DNA from: an uncultured Bacilli bacterium
GTDB taxonomy: Bacteria > Bacillota_I > Bacilli_A > RF39 > UBA660
NCBI GenBank assembly: GCA_934183165.1
Contig: CAKPRZ010000006.1
Coordinates: 1 to 64,000, forward strand
Length of the DNA: 64,000 bases
Reading direction: 5' to 3'
A program made the translations under genes and the position numbers. This document shows positions 43,841 through 53,745 of the stretch, in pieces; within the stretch, counting starts at the first letter, position 1; each line of letters begins with the position of its first letter. The notes beneath the pieces are model-generated. The model was given only the letters and a program-made list of their open reading frames with translations. It made no database searches and had not been told where the DNA came from.

Positions 43841-44566
43841 ATGAATGAAAAAATTGTCCCTAAGCATGTTGCTATTATAATGGATGGTAATGGTAGATGG
43901 GCAAAATTAAGAGGAAAAAAAAGAAGTGAAGGTCACCTTGAAGGAAGTAAAAATCTTGAAAAGTTGGCACTACATATTTTAAAAAGAGGTATAAAGATTT
44001 TGAGTGTTTTTGCTTTTTCGACTGAAAATTTTAAAAGAAGTAAAGAAGAAGTTGATTATTTAATGAACTTATTAATCAAATTCTTTAAGAAAAAAGTAAA
44101 AAAGTTTAACGACAATAATATTAGAGTCATGATATCGGGAAGAAGAGAAAATTTAAGATCAGATGTATTGGAAGCAATAGATTCAATTCAAAATTCAACA
44201 AAAAATAATAATGGTGGTATTCTTAACATATGTTTAAACTATGGAGGCGTAGAAGAGATAATTGATGCCAGTAAGAAAATTGCTATTGATTATAATAAAA
44301 ACAATTTATCTTTAGATAAATTAGATAAGAATGTATTTCAAAAATATTTATACAACGATTTAGAACCAATTGACTTTATGATTAGAACTAGTGGAGAACT
44401 TAGGATTAGTAATTTTATGCTTTTTAGTTTAGCATATAGTGAATTATACTTTACTGATACTTATTTTCCTGATTTTGATGAGAAAGAATTTGACGTAGCA
44501 CTTAGTGAATATCAAAAAAGAAATAGAAGATTTGGAGGGATAGAAAATGAGACAAAGAATAATTAG
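43841..44566 (+). CDS. uppS: Undecaprenyl diphosphate synthase
   Basis: 241 residues. cis-Prenyltransferase making the C55 lipid carrier for wall synthesis. HVAIIMDGNGRWAKLRGKKR holds the catalytic Asp15, FAFSTENFKRS and RTSGELRISNFMLF are the substrate and metal motifs, and the end RFGG is conserved. cdsA overlaps its end by 20 bases. Confidence 0.97.
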   Translation: MNEKIVPKHVAIIMDGNGRWAKLRGKKRSEGHLEGSKNLEKLALHILKRGIKILSVFAFSTENFKRSKEEVDYLMNLLIKFFKKKVKKFNDNNIRVMISGRRENLRSDVLEAIDSIQNSTKNNNGGILNICLNYGGVEEIIDASKKIAIDYNKNNLSLDKLDKNVFQKYLYNDLEPIDFMIRTSGELRISNFMLFSLAYSELYFTDTYFPDFDEKEFDVALSEYQKRNRRFGGIENETKNN

Positions 44567-45359
44567 TGCAGTTGTATTATTATTAATATTTGTACCCGTG
44601 TTAATAATAGGAAAAATTCCATATGCAGTTTTGATGACAATACTAGCATGGATGGGGTTATATGAGATATTAAATGCTCGTAAAAAGAAAAAAGAATTTC
44701 CAACTATGATGAAATTACTAGCATATTTGTTGGTTATGTTCTTTGTAATAGCAAATTATAAGGAAGTAGTAACTAAGAGTGATCTTATGTTTTATATGGA
44801 TTATAGAGTAATTGCTTTATTAATATTTACTTATGTAATTCCAATTATATTTATAAAAGATAATAAGAAATATAACTTAAATGATGCATTATTCTTAATC
44901 GGTTCAACACTTTTTATAGGATTAAGTTTCAATTTATTAATTGCAATTAGAAATTACAGTTTGAATTATATAATTTATATTTTCCTTATTGCTACTATGA
45001 CTGATACTTTTGCTTTATTAACAGGTAGAAGAATTGGTAAGAATAAGTTAGCAGCAGATATTTCACCAAATAAAACAATTGAAGGTGCAATTGGTGGAAG
45101 TGTTATGGGAACATTTATTGCTAGTGTGTTCTTTCTAGAAGTTGTAAATCCATCTGCTAATGTAGCAGCAGTAGTTATAATGACATTAATATTAACTATA
45201 ATTGGTCAAATAGGAGATTTGGTATTTTCTGCAATCAAAAGATATTACAATACAAAAGATTTTTCTAATTTAATTCCAGGGCATGGTGGTATATTAGATA
45301 GGTTAGATAGTATAATATTTATAGTACTAGCTTTCTTAATCTTTTTAAGCATTTTTTAG
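44547..45359 (+). CDS. cdsA: Phosphatidate cytidylyltransferase
   Basis: 270 residues with about eight membrane helices. Makes CDP-diacylglycerol for phospholipids. The signature SAIKRYYNTKDFSNLIPGHG continuing GILDRLDS is at the C-terminus. The start lies inside uppS after GGAGGG. It is followed ten bases later by rseP, the classic uppS-cdsA-rseP order. Confidence 0.96.
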   Translation: MRQRIISAVVLLLIFVPVLIIGKIPYAVLMTILAWMGLYEILNARKKKKEFPTMMKLLAYLLVMFFVIANYKEVVTKSDLMFYMDYRVIALLIFTYVIPIIFIKDNKKYNLNDALFLIGSTLFIGLSFNLLIAIRNYSLNYIIYIFLIATMTDTFALLTGRRIGKNKLAADISPNKTIEGAIGGSVMGTFIASVFFLEVVNPSANVAAVVIMTLILTIIGQIGDLVFSAIKRYYNTKDFSNLIPGHGGILDRLDSIIFIVLAFLIFLSIF

Positions 45360-45369
45360 GAGATGAAAT

Positions 45370-46413
45370 ATGTTAACATTAATTTACTTTATTATAATTT
45401 TAGGAATAATAGTATTAGTTCATGAATTTGGACATTTTATATTTGCTAAGATGTTTGGTGTTTATGTATATGAATTTTCAATAGGAATGGGGCCAAAATT
45501 ATTTGGTAAAAAAGATAAAAAAAATGAAACAGAATACTGCTTAAGAGCAATTCCAATTGGTGGATTTGTTCAACTTGCTGGTGAAGAAGTTGATGATGAT
45601 ACTGATATACCTAAAAACAGAAAAATTTATGAAAAAAAAGTATGGCAAAGATTTTTAATTATGTTTTTTGGAGCTGGTAACAACTTTATTTTGGCTTTAC
45701 TTTTACTTTTTGTCTATGCACTTATTTGGCAAGCTCCAATCTTAGATCCAGTTATTACAGAAGTAACAGATAATTATCCAATGGCGACAGCCGGTATTAC
45801 TCCAGGAGATAAGATAGTTGCTATTAACCAACATAAAACATCAACAATTGATGATGTACAAGTTTATTTGACATTATATGCTGATGGTAAAGAAGTAGAA
45901 TTTAAAGTTCAAAAAGAAGATGGGGCAACTACAAATTATAAAGTAAAACCGCTTAAAGAAAAAGTTGATGGAAATGATACTTATCGCTTTGGAATGACTT
46001 TTAATGAAGGTACTGAAAAAGGCTTTGTTCCAGCGTTAAAATACTCATTTGTTAAATTTGGTGCCTTGATGAAGCAAATGGTAATTGTTATAAAATCGTT
46101 ATTTACTGGTGCCATTAGTCTTAAAAGTTTAAGTGGACCAGTTGGAATATATTCAATAGTAGGTCAAGCTAAATCATCTGGAATAGGTAATATGATTCAA
46201 CTATTAGTTTTATTATCAGTTAATGTTGGATTCATTAATTTAATTCCATTACCAGCTTTTGATGGAGGAAGAATACTATTCCTTATTATAGAAAAAATAA
46301 AAGGATCTCCAGTATCAACAAAAGTAGAAAATACAATTCATAGTATTGGTTTTATTCTACTTATGTTATTACTTTTATACGTAACATTTAATGATGTTTT
46401 GAGATTGTTCTAA
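45370..46413 (+). CDS. rseP: RseP/RasP-type site-2 zinc metalloprotease
   Basis: 347 residues. Intramembrane protease with HEFGH (His18, Glu19, His22) in the first helix, GGFVQLAGEE, one PDZ domain (ITEVTDNYPMATAGITPGDK) and the third metal ligand Asp298 in PLPAFDGGRI. It clears anti-sigma factors and signal peptides. AGGAG precedes the ATG. Terminator follows. Confidence 0.96.
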   Translation: MLTLIYFIIILGIIVLVHEFGHFIFAKMFGVYVYEFSIGMGPKLFGKKDKKNETEYCLRAIPIGGFVQLAGEEVDDDTDIPKNRKIYEKKVWQRFLIMFFGAGNNFILALLLLFVYALIWQAPILDPVITEVTDNYPMATAGITPGDKIVAINQHKTSTIDDVQVYLTLYADGKEVEFKVQKEDGATTNYKVKPLKEKVDGNDTYRFGMTFNEGTEKGFVPALKYSFVKFGALMKQMVIVIKSLFTGAISLKSLSGPVGIYSIVGQAKSSGIGNMIQLLVLLSVNVGFINLIPLPAFDGGRILFLIIEKIKGSPVSTKVENTIHSIGFILLMLLLLYVTFNDVLRLF

Positions 46414-46440
46414 AGAAATCGATTGATTTCTTTTCTTTTT
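46413..46440 (+). terminator. Intrinsic terminator of uppS-cdsA-rseP
   Basis: AAGAAATC, loop GATT, GATTTCTT, then TTCTTTTT. Confidence 0.85.
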
Positions 46441-46475
46441 GTTATAAAAATGATACTATTGAAATGGTGATTTAT

Positions 46476-47330
46476 ATGGATGGATTATTGTTAGTTAATA
46501 AAGAGGAAAATTATACTTCTAGAGATGTTGTTAACGTAATTAGTAAAATTTTCAATACATCAAAAGTAGGCCATGCAGGAACTCTTGATCCTATTGCTGA
46601 AGGAGTTTTAGTTATTGCTGTTGGTAAGGGATTAAAACTAATTGACTTTCTAAGCTGTTATAAAAAAGAATATATAGCTACTGTAAGTATGGGGTTTCTA
46701 ACTGATACCTTAGATGTTACAGGTAATAAAATAATGGAATTTAGTGATTTTTCAATAGATAAAGATACTTTGAGTGATAAATTAAAAGAGTTTGTTGGAA
46801 AAAGTATTCAAACTGTGCCATTATATTCAGCAGTAAAAGTAAATGGAAAGAGACTTTATGAATATGCTAGAAAAGGAGAAAATATTGAACTTCCAAAGCG
46901 TGAAATAGAAATATATGACATTGAATTATTAGATTTTAATGATAAAGAATTTAAATTTAGAGTTGAAGTGAGTAAAGGTACTTACATTAGAAGTTTAATT
47001 AAAGATATTGGTGACAAGCTTAAAATACCTTGTACTATGAAAAATTTAGTAAGAACTAAACAAGAAAGTTTTAAAATAGAAGACAGTTATACGTTAAATG
47101 AGATAAAAAATGGAAATTATAAAATTATTCCATTGATAGATTGTATCGATAATTTTTTTAAAGTTGAAGTTGACGATTATATAGCTAAAAAAATAAGTAA
47201 TGGTCGTATACTTGAAAATCGTTATAAAGAAGATAAAATTGCTTTTATTAATAATGATCAGTTATTAGCACTTTATAAACCATATGAAAAAGATCAAACA
47301 TTAATAAAGCCGATAAAAGTGTTTAAATAG
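46476..47330 (+). CDS. truB: tRNA pseudouridine-55 synthase
   Basis: 284 residues. Forms pseudouridine 55 in the T-loop of tRNAs. VGHAGTLDPIAEGVLVIAVG carries the catalytic Asp38; VPLYSAVKVNGKRLYEYAR and KGTYIRSLIKDIG are family motifs. The ATG at 46476 follows GGTGAT; an in-frame ATG at 46464 overlaps that site. Confidence 0.96.
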   Translation: MDGLLLVNKEENYTSRDVVNVISKIFNTSKVGHAGTLDPIAEGVLVIAVGKGLKLIDFLSCYKKEYIATVSMGFLTDTLDVTGNKIMEFSDFSIDKDTLSDKLKEFVGKSIQTVPLYSAVKVNGKRLYEYARKGENIELPKREIEIYDIELLDFNDKEFKFRVEVSKGTYIRSLIKDIGDKLKIPCTMKNLVRTKQESFKIEDSYTLNEIKNGNYKIIPLIDCIDNFFKVEVDDYIAKKISNGRILENRYKEDKIAFINNDQLLALYKPYEKDQTLIKPIKVFK

Positions 47331-47360
47331 TATCTATAACTTTAAATTATAGATGCTATT
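47326..47360. repeat. 14-bp inverted repeat after truB
   Basis: AATAGTATCTATAA and TTATAGATGCTATT pair over 14 bases with one G-U, loop CTTTAAA, overlapping the truB stop. No clear T run follows, so it may be an RNA-stabilising hairpin or weak terminator in either direction. Confidence 0.6.
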
Positions 47361-47428
47361 TAATTTGAGATATTCATTGTATTTTATTTCTGCATATATT
47401 AATATATAGGGTATGTGGAGGAATTACT

Positions 47429-47956
47429 ATGGAAATTGAAAAGATGATTAGTGAAGAGGAAATATTAGAAAGAATAAAAGAATTAGCAACTATAATTAAT
47501 AATGATTATCAAAATGAAGAATTAATTGTAGCGTGTATATTAAAGGGTTCTACTTTGTTTACATGTGATTTGATTAAAAGACTTAATATGCCAGTTATTT
47601 TAGATTTTATGAGAACAAGCAGTTATGGTGATAGTACTATATCATGTGGAACTGTAGATATAACAAAAGATTTGGATAGTGATATTACGGGTAAGAATGT
47701 TTTAATAGTAGAGGATATAATAGATACGGGAAGAACTTTAGCAGAAGTGGTTAAAAATTTAAAATCAAGGAATCCTAAATCGTTAGCTATTTGTACATTA
47801 TTAGATAAACCAGAAAGAAGAGAAGTTGATGTAAATGTTGATTATGTGGGATTTAAAATAGATGATTATTTTGCAATAGGATATGGTCTTGATTATATGC
47901 AACAATATAGAAATTTACCTTATGTAGGTAAGGTAAAAAAGCTAGGATCTAAATAG
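47429..47956 (+). CDS. hpt: Hypoxanthine phosphoribosyltransferase
   Basis: 175 residues. Salvages hypoxanthine and guanine to nucleotides. LIVACILKGSTLFTCDLIKR, the flexible-loop region MRTSSYGDST, the PRPP motif VLIVEDIIDTGRTL and DYFAIGYGLDY near the end are family markers. GGAGG precedes the ATG. Confidence 0.96.
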   Translation: MEIEKMISEEEILERIKELATIINNDYQNEELIVACILKGSTLFTCDLIKRLNMPVILDFMRTSSYGDSTISCGTVDITKDLDSDITGKNVLIVEDIIDTGRTLAEVVKNLKSRNPKSLAICTLLDKPERREVDVNVDYVGFKIDDYFAIGYGLDYMQQYRNLPYVGKVKKLGSK

Positions 47957-47962
47957 TTTTAC

Positions 47963-47994
47963 AAAGGTCAAATAGATGATATTTGACCTTTTAT
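47963..47994 (+). terminator. Intrinsic terminator after hpt
   Basis: AAAGGTCAAAT, loop AGATGAT, ATTTGACCTTT, then TTAT. Confidence 0.85.
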
Positions 47995-48070
47995 GTTTAA
48001 TGAATTGTTTTATAAGTAAAAATTATACTAAATATGTGTAAAAGCTATAAAAAAATTTATAAAAAGCCTT

Positions 48071-48098
48071 TAATTACAAGCTGTAATTATGTTATAAT
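48071..48098 (+). promoter_or_regulatory. ppdK promoter with overlapping operator-like dyad
   Basis: TAATTACA-AGC-TGTAATTA (48071-48089) is a perfect 8-bp inverted repeat with a three-base centre. It ends four bases before the -10 TATAAT (48093-48098) and covers the spacer and -35 region, an ideal position for a repressor. The regulator is unknown. Confidence 0.55.
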
Positions 48099-48130
48099 AA
48101 ATATCGTCAAGGAAGGAGCAAGATATAGAC

Positions 48131-50758
48131 ATGAAATATGTATATTTATTTAGCGAAGGTAACGCTGATATGAGAAATCTTCTTGGTGGTAAAGGTGCTA
48201 ACTTAGCCGAAATGACTAATATTGGTTTACCAGTACCTCAAGGTTTCACAATCACTACTGAAGCTTGTACTCAATATTATGAAGATGGTAGAGAAATCAA
48301 TGAAGAAATTCAATCTCAAATTAATGAGTACATTGGAAAAATGGAAGAGATTACAGGAAAGAAATTTGGAGATAAAGAAAATCCATTATTAGTTTCTGTA
48401 AGAAGTGGTGCTAGAGCATCTATGCCTGGTATGATGGATACTATTCTTAACTTAGGTCTTAACGAAGATGTTGTTAATGTAATAGCTGAAAAATCAAATA
48501 ATCCACGTTGGGCTTGGGACTGCTACAGAAGATTTATTCAAATGTATTCTGACGTAGTTATGGAAGTTGGTAAAAAATATTTTGAACAACTTATCGATGA
48601 GATGAAAGCTAAAAAAGGAGTTACTCAAGATATTGAACTTGATGCTGATGATTTAAAAGAATTAGCTAGAAAGTTCAAAGCTGAATATAAAGAAAAAATA
48701 GGATCTGATTTCCCAACTGATCCAAAAGAACAATTAATGGGTGCTATTAAAGCAGTATTCCGTTCATGGGATAACCCAAGAGCTAATGTTTACAGAAGAG
48801 ATAATGATATTCCTTATTCATGGGGAACTGCTGTAAACGTACAAGCAATGGCTTTTGGTAACATGGGAGATGACTGTGGTACTGGTGTTGCATTTACTCG
48901 TGACCCAGCAACAGGTGAAAAAGGATTATTTGGAGAATTCTTAACTAATGCACAAGGTGAAGACGTTGTTGCTGGTGTTAGAACTCCAATGCATATTGCT
49001 GAAATGGAACAAAAATTTCCGGAGGCATTTAAAGAATTCAAAAAAGTTTGTGAAACACTTGAATCTCATTATAGAGATATGCAAGATATGGAATTTACTG
49101 TTGAACATGGTAAACTTTATATGTTACAAACAAGAAATGGTAAGAGAACAGCTCAAGCTGCATTAAAAATCGCTTGTGATTTAGTTGATGAAGGAATGCG
49201 TACTGAAGAAGAAGCAGTTGCTATGATCGATCCAAGAAACTTAGATACATTATTACATCCACAATTTGATGTTGATGCATTAAAGAAAGCTACACCAGCT
49301 GGAAAAGGTTTAGGAGCATCACCAGGAGCTGCTTGTGGTAAAGTTGTATTTACTGCAGAAGATGCAGAAGCATGGAATGCAAGAGGAGAAAAAGTTGTAC
49401 TTGTAAGACTTGAAACTTCTCCAGAAGACATTACTGGTATGAAAGCTAGTCAAGGTATCTTAACTGTTCGTGGAGGAATGACAAGTCATGCTGCAGTAGT
49501 TGCTCGTGGTATGGGTACTTGCTGTGTATCTGGTTGCGGAGATATCGCAATGGATGAAGAAAATAAGAAATTTACTCTTGCTGGTAAAACTTATCATGAA
49601 GGAGATTATATCTCAATAGATGGTTCTACTGGTAATATATATGATGGAATTATTCCTACAGTTGATGCTAAAATCGCTGGAGAATTCGGTAGAGTTATGG
49701 AATGGGCTGATAAATTCAGAACATTAAAAGTTAGAACTAATGCTGATACACCTACTGATGCTAAAAAAGCAAAAGAACTTGGTGCAGAAGGAATTGGTCT
49801 TTGCCGTACAGAGCATATGTTCTTTGAAGCAGATAGAATTGCTGCATTTAGAGAAATGATTTGTTCTGACAGTGTTGAAGAAAGAGAAGCTGCCCTTGAT
49901 AAGATTTTACCTTACCAACAAGGTGACTTTGAAAAATTATATGAAGCACTAGAAGGATATCCAGTTACAATAAGATTCTTGGATCCACCTCTACATGAGT
50001 TTGTTCCAACTGAAGAAGCTGATATCAAAAAACTTGCTGATGCGCAAGGTAAGAGTGTTGAATATATTAAAAACTTAATTGCATCTTTACATGAATTTAA
50101 CCCAATGATGGGACATAGAGGATGCCGTTTAGCTGTAACTTATCCAGAAATAGCTAAAATGCAAACTAAAGCTGTAATTCGTGCTGCAATTAATGTTAAA
50201 AAAGCACATCCAGATTGGAATATTAAACCAGAAATAATGATTCCACTTGTTTGCGAAGTTAAAGAATTAAAATTTGTTAAGAATGTAGTAGTTGAAACTG
50301 CTGATGCAGAAATTAAAGCTGCTGGTATTGACTTAGAATACGAAGTTGGTACTATGATAGAAATTCCAAGAGCTGCTTTAACTGCTGATGAAATAGCTAA
50401 AGAAGCTGACTTCTTCTGCTTCGGTACAAACGACTTAACTCAAATGACATTTGGATTCTCAAGAGACGATGCTGGTAAATTCTTAAATTCTTACTATGAT
50501 AATAAGATTTTTGAAAATGATCCATTTGCTAAACTTGATCAAGATGGTGTTGGAAAATTAATGGAAACTGCTGTAAAACTTGGAAAACCAGTTAATCCAA
50601 AATTACATATTGGTATTTGTGGAGAACATGGTGGAGATCCATCAAGTGTTGAATTCTGTAACAAGATTGGACTTGATTACGTATCTTGCTCACCATTTAG
50701 AGTTCCAATAGCTAGACTTGCTGCTGCACAAGCTGCAATTAAAGCAAAAAATAATTAA
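48131..50758 (+). CDS. ppdK: Pyruvate, phosphate dikinase
   Basis: 875 residues. Interconverts pyruvate, ATP and phosphate with PEP, AMP and pyrophosphate; in anaerobic Bacillota it often serves glycolysis or PEP supply. The N-terminal ATP-grasp domain starts LFSEGNADMRNLLGGKGANL, the swivel domain has the phosphorylated His453 (GGMTSHAAVVARGMGTC), and the C-terminal barrel has Cys830 (GICGEHGGDPSS). Length is typical. The pyrophosphate it uses or makes links it to the CBS-PPase at 7242. Codons end in C more often than in neighbours, as expected for a highly expressed gene. Confidence 0.98.
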   Translation: MKYVYLFSEGNADMRNLLGGKGANLAEMTNIGLPVPQGFTITTEACTQYYEDGREINEEIQSQINEYIGKMEEITGKKFGDKENPLLVSVRSGARASMPGMMDTILNLGLNEDVVNVIAEKSNNPRWAWDCYRRFIQMYSDVVMEVGKKYFEQLIDEMKAKKGVTQDIELDADDLKELARKFKAEYKEKIGSDFPTDPKEQLMGAIKAVFRSWDNPRANVYRRDNDIPYSWGTAVNVQAMAFGNMGDDCGTGVAFTRDPATGEKGLFGEFLTNAQGEDVVAGVRTPMHIAEMEQKFPEAFKEFKKVCETLESHYRDMQDMEFTVEHGKLYMLQTRNGKRTAQAALKIACDLVDEGMRTEEEAVAMIDPRNLDTLLHPQFDVDALKKATPAGKGLGASPGAACGKVVFTAEDAEAWNARGEKVVLVRLETSPEDITGMKASQGILTVRGGMTSHAAVVARGMGTCCVSGCGDIAMDEENKKFTLAGKTYHEGDYISIDGSTGNIYDGIIPTVDAKIAGEFGRVMEWADKFRTLKVRTNADTPTDAKKAKELGAEGIGLCRTEHMFFEADRIAAFREMICSDSVEEREAALDKILPYQQGDFEKLYEALEGYPVTIRFLDPPLHEFVPTEEADIKKLADAQGKSVEYIKNLIASLHEFNPMMGHRGCRLAVTYPEIAKMQTKAVIRAAINVKKAHPDWNIKPEIMIPLVCEVKELKFVKNVVVETADAEIKAAGIDLEYEVGTMIEIPRAALTADEIAKEADFFCFGTNDLTQMTFGFSRDDAGKFLNSYYDNKIFENDPFAKLDQDGVGKLMETAVKLGKPVNPKLHIGICGEHGGDPSSVEFCNKIGLDYVSCSPFRVPIARLAAAQAAIKAKNN

Positions 50759-50768
50759 TAATAATTAG

Positions 50769-50797
50769 GCTAAAGTTGAAATACTTTAGCTTTTTTG
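50769..50797 (+). terminator. Intrinsic terminator of ppdK
   Basis: GCTAAAGT, loop TGAAAT, ACTTTAGC, then six T. Confidence 0.88.
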
Positions 50798-50931
50798 CTA
50801 GTGTAAAGAATTTTGTGACAAAAAGTTAAAGTTTTTAAGAAATTTATAATTTGTGTTATAATTTAATAAAGAGACAAATAGTAATTTGAAATATTATCCA
50901 CTATAATAAATTTATTTAAGGAGGTTTTAAG

Positions 50932-52197
50932 ATGTTTGTTAATATGTTTAAAAACTTAGAAGCATTTAAAAAAATATATAATAACAGTAAATACTTATAT
51001 AAAATAGATTTATATATAGGAAAAAAGAAAATGATTAAAAAAAATAAAACAAAAGAAAAATTTAAAAAGAGAAATATTACTGATAAAAATAAAGCTATAA
51101 AATTTTTAAACAAGCAAAAATCAGAAGAAAATTTATATTATGTTTACGCATATTCTTTATCTAACAAATTAAAAACAAATAAAGACATATATGAAATGTT
51201 AAAAGAAAAATTTATTTTTAATGAAGATGAATTATTTAGAAATTATGCTCGTAATTTTGTTCATGAGTATGGAGAGTCTTGTGGTAAAAGTCACAATAAA
51301 GAAAAAATTAATGATGCATTATCTGAAATTAAGCAATTTATCTCTTCTGGGAAACCACTATATGCTTATTGGATGCTTTATTCTTTGAATTCAAAATGCA
51401 ATATACCCTTTAAAGATTATTATGAAGTATATAATATGTTTGAGAAAGAAGATACTATACAAGGGTGTTTGATTGGTGAGTTTACTAATAGAGGTAAAAG
51501 ATCAAGAACAGGTTCAGAATATATTAAATTATTAGAAAAAACGAGTGATGAATGTTTAAAGCATAATTACTATATGATTTTAACTAGATGGTATTATAAT
51601 AAAGATGTATATGATTATTTATTAAAAAGAGGTATAGAAAAAGAAAAACTTGATAAACAGGTAAATAAATATTTAGAAAGATACGAAATATTAAAGGAAA
51701 AAGCTCAAAGTAATAGTTTAGAAAATGATGAAAAGAAAGATTATTTAAAGTATATTGCTTTATATTATAGAGTAATTAAAGATGATTATGTTGGAAATGA
51801 TCCGGTATATAATTATTTTAAAGATAAAAAAGAAATGAATTATATAAATGATGATAATCCATATAAAGATTATATTAAATCAGAAACTAAAAGATTACAA
51901 AAAGAATTTGAACAATCTGTTATAGAAAATAAACCTTTTTGTCAACCTACATGCAAAAAGGTTGGTGATCAAAGATCAATAATAGAATATTTGGATGAAA
52001 AATCAAATACTCATTCTGCAGTAACAAAACCTTCTGAAGAAGAAACAGTTAAAGGTCTTGAAGTTGAAATTGAAGAAAAAAATGAAAAGCGTCCAAATTT
52101 TGATCTTGTTTTTGGAGGTTTTCAACAGAAATATACAGATGAATATTATAATGAATTAAATAATAAAAATAGAGTAAAGAAATTAACTAAAAAGTAA
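50932..52197 (+). CDS. Unrecognised basic cytosolic protein
   Basis: 421 residues, very Lys/Tyr-rich and mostly helical, without signal or membrane segment. The first 50 residues are strongly basic. Aromatic-rich helical pieces (YYVYAYSLSNKL, LYAYWMLYSLNS, YYMILTRWYYNKDVYDYLL) hint at a solenoid of helical repeats. No family is recognised. AAGGAGG precedes the ATG; a TATAAT lies about 75 bases upstream. Confidence 0.7.
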   Translation: MFVNMFKNLEAFKKIYNNSKYLYKIDLYIGKKKMIKKNKTKEKFKKRNITDKNKAIKFLNKQKSEENLYYVYAYSLSNKLKTNKDIYEMLKEKFIFNEDELFRNYARNFVHEYGESCGKSHNKEKINDALSEIKQFISSGKPLYAYWMLYSLNSKCNIPFKDYYEVYNMFEKEDTIQGCLIGEFTNRGKRSRTGSEYIKLLEKTSDECLKHNYYMILTRWYYNKDVYDYLLKRGIEKEKLDKQVNKYLERYEILKEKAQSNSLENDEKKDYLKYIALYYRVIKDDYVGNDPVYNYFKDKKEMNYINDDNPYKDYIKSETKRLQKEFEQSVIENKPFCQPTCKKVGDQRSIIEYLDEKSNTHSAVTKPSEEETVKGLEVEIEEKNEKRPNFDLVFGGFQQKYTDEYYNELNNKNRVKKLTKK

Positions 52198-52296
52198 TAA
52201 ATTACAAACATCTATATGCAAGGTGGAGAACAATTAGTAAATATTAGCAAAGGAATTAATAAAAATAAAGTTGATACAAATAGATAAAATCATATT

Positions 52297-52331
52297 AAAA
52301 GGCTAAAGTTTAAAAAAATTAGCCTTTTTTG
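52297..52331 (+). terminator. Intrinsic terminator in the 52198-52462 gap
   Basis: AAAAGGCTAA and TTAGCCTTTT pair, followed by TT. The rest of the 265-base gap holds no gene I can support; it includes a short open stretch at 52216-52287 without a ribosome site. Confidence 0.85.
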
Positions 52332-52462
52332 TGCTGAAATGTTTGCAAAGTCAATCGCTTATATAATAAAATACTTACCACCAAAGTCATTGATTTTATT
52401 GGTAACTAAGTTGCAATAAAAATTAATTGATTTTATAATTTGAGATACAAGGAGGAATGTGA

Positions 52463-53734
52463 ATGTTAAAACACATTAAATTATTGTTGTTAGTAATAAC
52501 TATTGGAATGTTTGCTTTGGCTACAAATGTATTTGCCGAATCCAAAAATGAAGTAAAACTGAATTTTGAAGGTGGAATTATTCATGATGGGTATGTAGAA
52601 TATAGTAAAATAGCCAAGTTACAATTATTTAAAGGGGATGATTTAGTTACTAATATTACAAATAATATGACAGTTGATTTGAATGAAGCAGAGTATAAAT
52701 TTGTAATTGAGGAAATTGAAGATACAAGTGTAACGGGTGCTAATACGCCTATAAAGTTGAACATTAATAATTGGTATTACCCTATGACAACATTAGCAGG
52801 TGAAGTCAAATCTACATTTAAATTAGAATCAAGTAAATTTAGTGGAACATTAAATGTTAAAATTGTAAGAATAAGATCAGCTGTTAATACAAAGGTTGAA
52901 AATGTTTACGATGATATAACATCAACAGGTGTAATTGATTTAACTAATGGTCAAGAATATGTAATAGATTTTTCAAAAACTGATGAGTTAACAGAAGGAT
53001 TAGAATCATTTGTAGATTTAGATAAAACACTATATTATAAAAGAGACTATAATGGTTTATTATTAACAGATAATGAAAGCGAAGCTGTTATAAAGATAGT
53101 TGGAAATAGAGAGAAAAACAAAGCAATATTAACTGCAGTAAATGTTGGAACTAAAAAAAGTGATGTTTTTAAAGGGCTTCATACTCAGTATACAGGTTCT
53201 GCATTGAAATATGATGGCATTGATGATGAAATTATACTTGAAACAAGATATGATTATTACACTAAATGTAAATATGAATTTACATTTCAATATGTAAAAG
53301 AAGAAGTTAATCCTAAAGAATATAGGTTTACTGAAGGAGCAAATCAAATATATACTATTGATGAATCAAAAAATGCAATGTTTAGAATAGATGCTGACTT
53401 TAGTTTATTTGATAGTAAGGTATACATTGATGGAGCATTAATTGATGCTAAAAATTATAAAGCTGAATCTGGTAGTACAATTATTACTTTAAATAAAGAA
53501 TATGTTGATACATTATCAGTTGGAGAACATACAATTAAAGTTGAATTTAGTGATAGTGGTTCAGCAACTACTAAATTTGAAGTTAAAGATCAAGAAAAGT
53601 TATCTAATAATACTAATATAGAAAACCCTAAAACTGGTGATAATATTAGAACATATATAATAATATCTATTATATCAGTGTTAGGTATTGTTACCACTAT
53701 AGCGATTAATAATAAAAAGAAAAGAGAAATTTAG
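52463..53734 (+). CDS. Sortase-anchored surface protein with NPKTG signal (first of pair)
   Basis: 423 residues. Signal peptide (LLLLVITIGMFALATNVFA) with likely cleavage after AEA-like ATNVFAE, beta-rich ectodomain, and a wall-sorting end: ENPKTGDN at about residue 391, a hydrophobic helix, and NKKKREI. NPKTG is an LPxTG variant common in gut Bacillota. The segment before it (VYIDGALIDAKNYKAESGST) resembles an Ig-like fold. No sortase lies in the window. The partner gene starts 12 bases on. Confidence 0.8.
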   Translation: MLKHIKLLLLVITIGMFALATNVFAESKNEVKLNFEGGIIHDGYVEYSKIAKLQLFKGDDLVTNITNNMTVDLNEAEYKFVIEEIEDTSVTGANTPIKLNINNWYYPMTTLAGEVKSTFKLESSKFSGTLNVKIVRIRSAVNTKVENVYDDITSTGVIDLTNGQEYVIDFSKTDELTEGLESFVDLDKTLYYKRDYNGLLLTDNESEAVIKIVGNREKNKAILTAVNVGTKKSDVFKGLHTQYTGSALKYDGIDDEIILETRYDYYTKCKYEFTFQYVKEEVNPKEYRFTEGANQIYTIDESKNAMFRIDADFSLFDSKVYIDGALIDAKNYKAESGSTIITLNKEYVDTLSVGEHTIKVEFSDSGSATTKFEVKDQEKLSNNTNIENPKTGDNIRTYIIISIISVLGIVTTIAINNKKKREI

Positions 53735-53745
53735 GAGAAAAAATT

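Noticed and set aside
48948..49166. A plus-strand frame inside ppdK
   Set aside because: ppdK is intact with all catalytic residues; the overlapping frame has no ribosome site or recognisable content.
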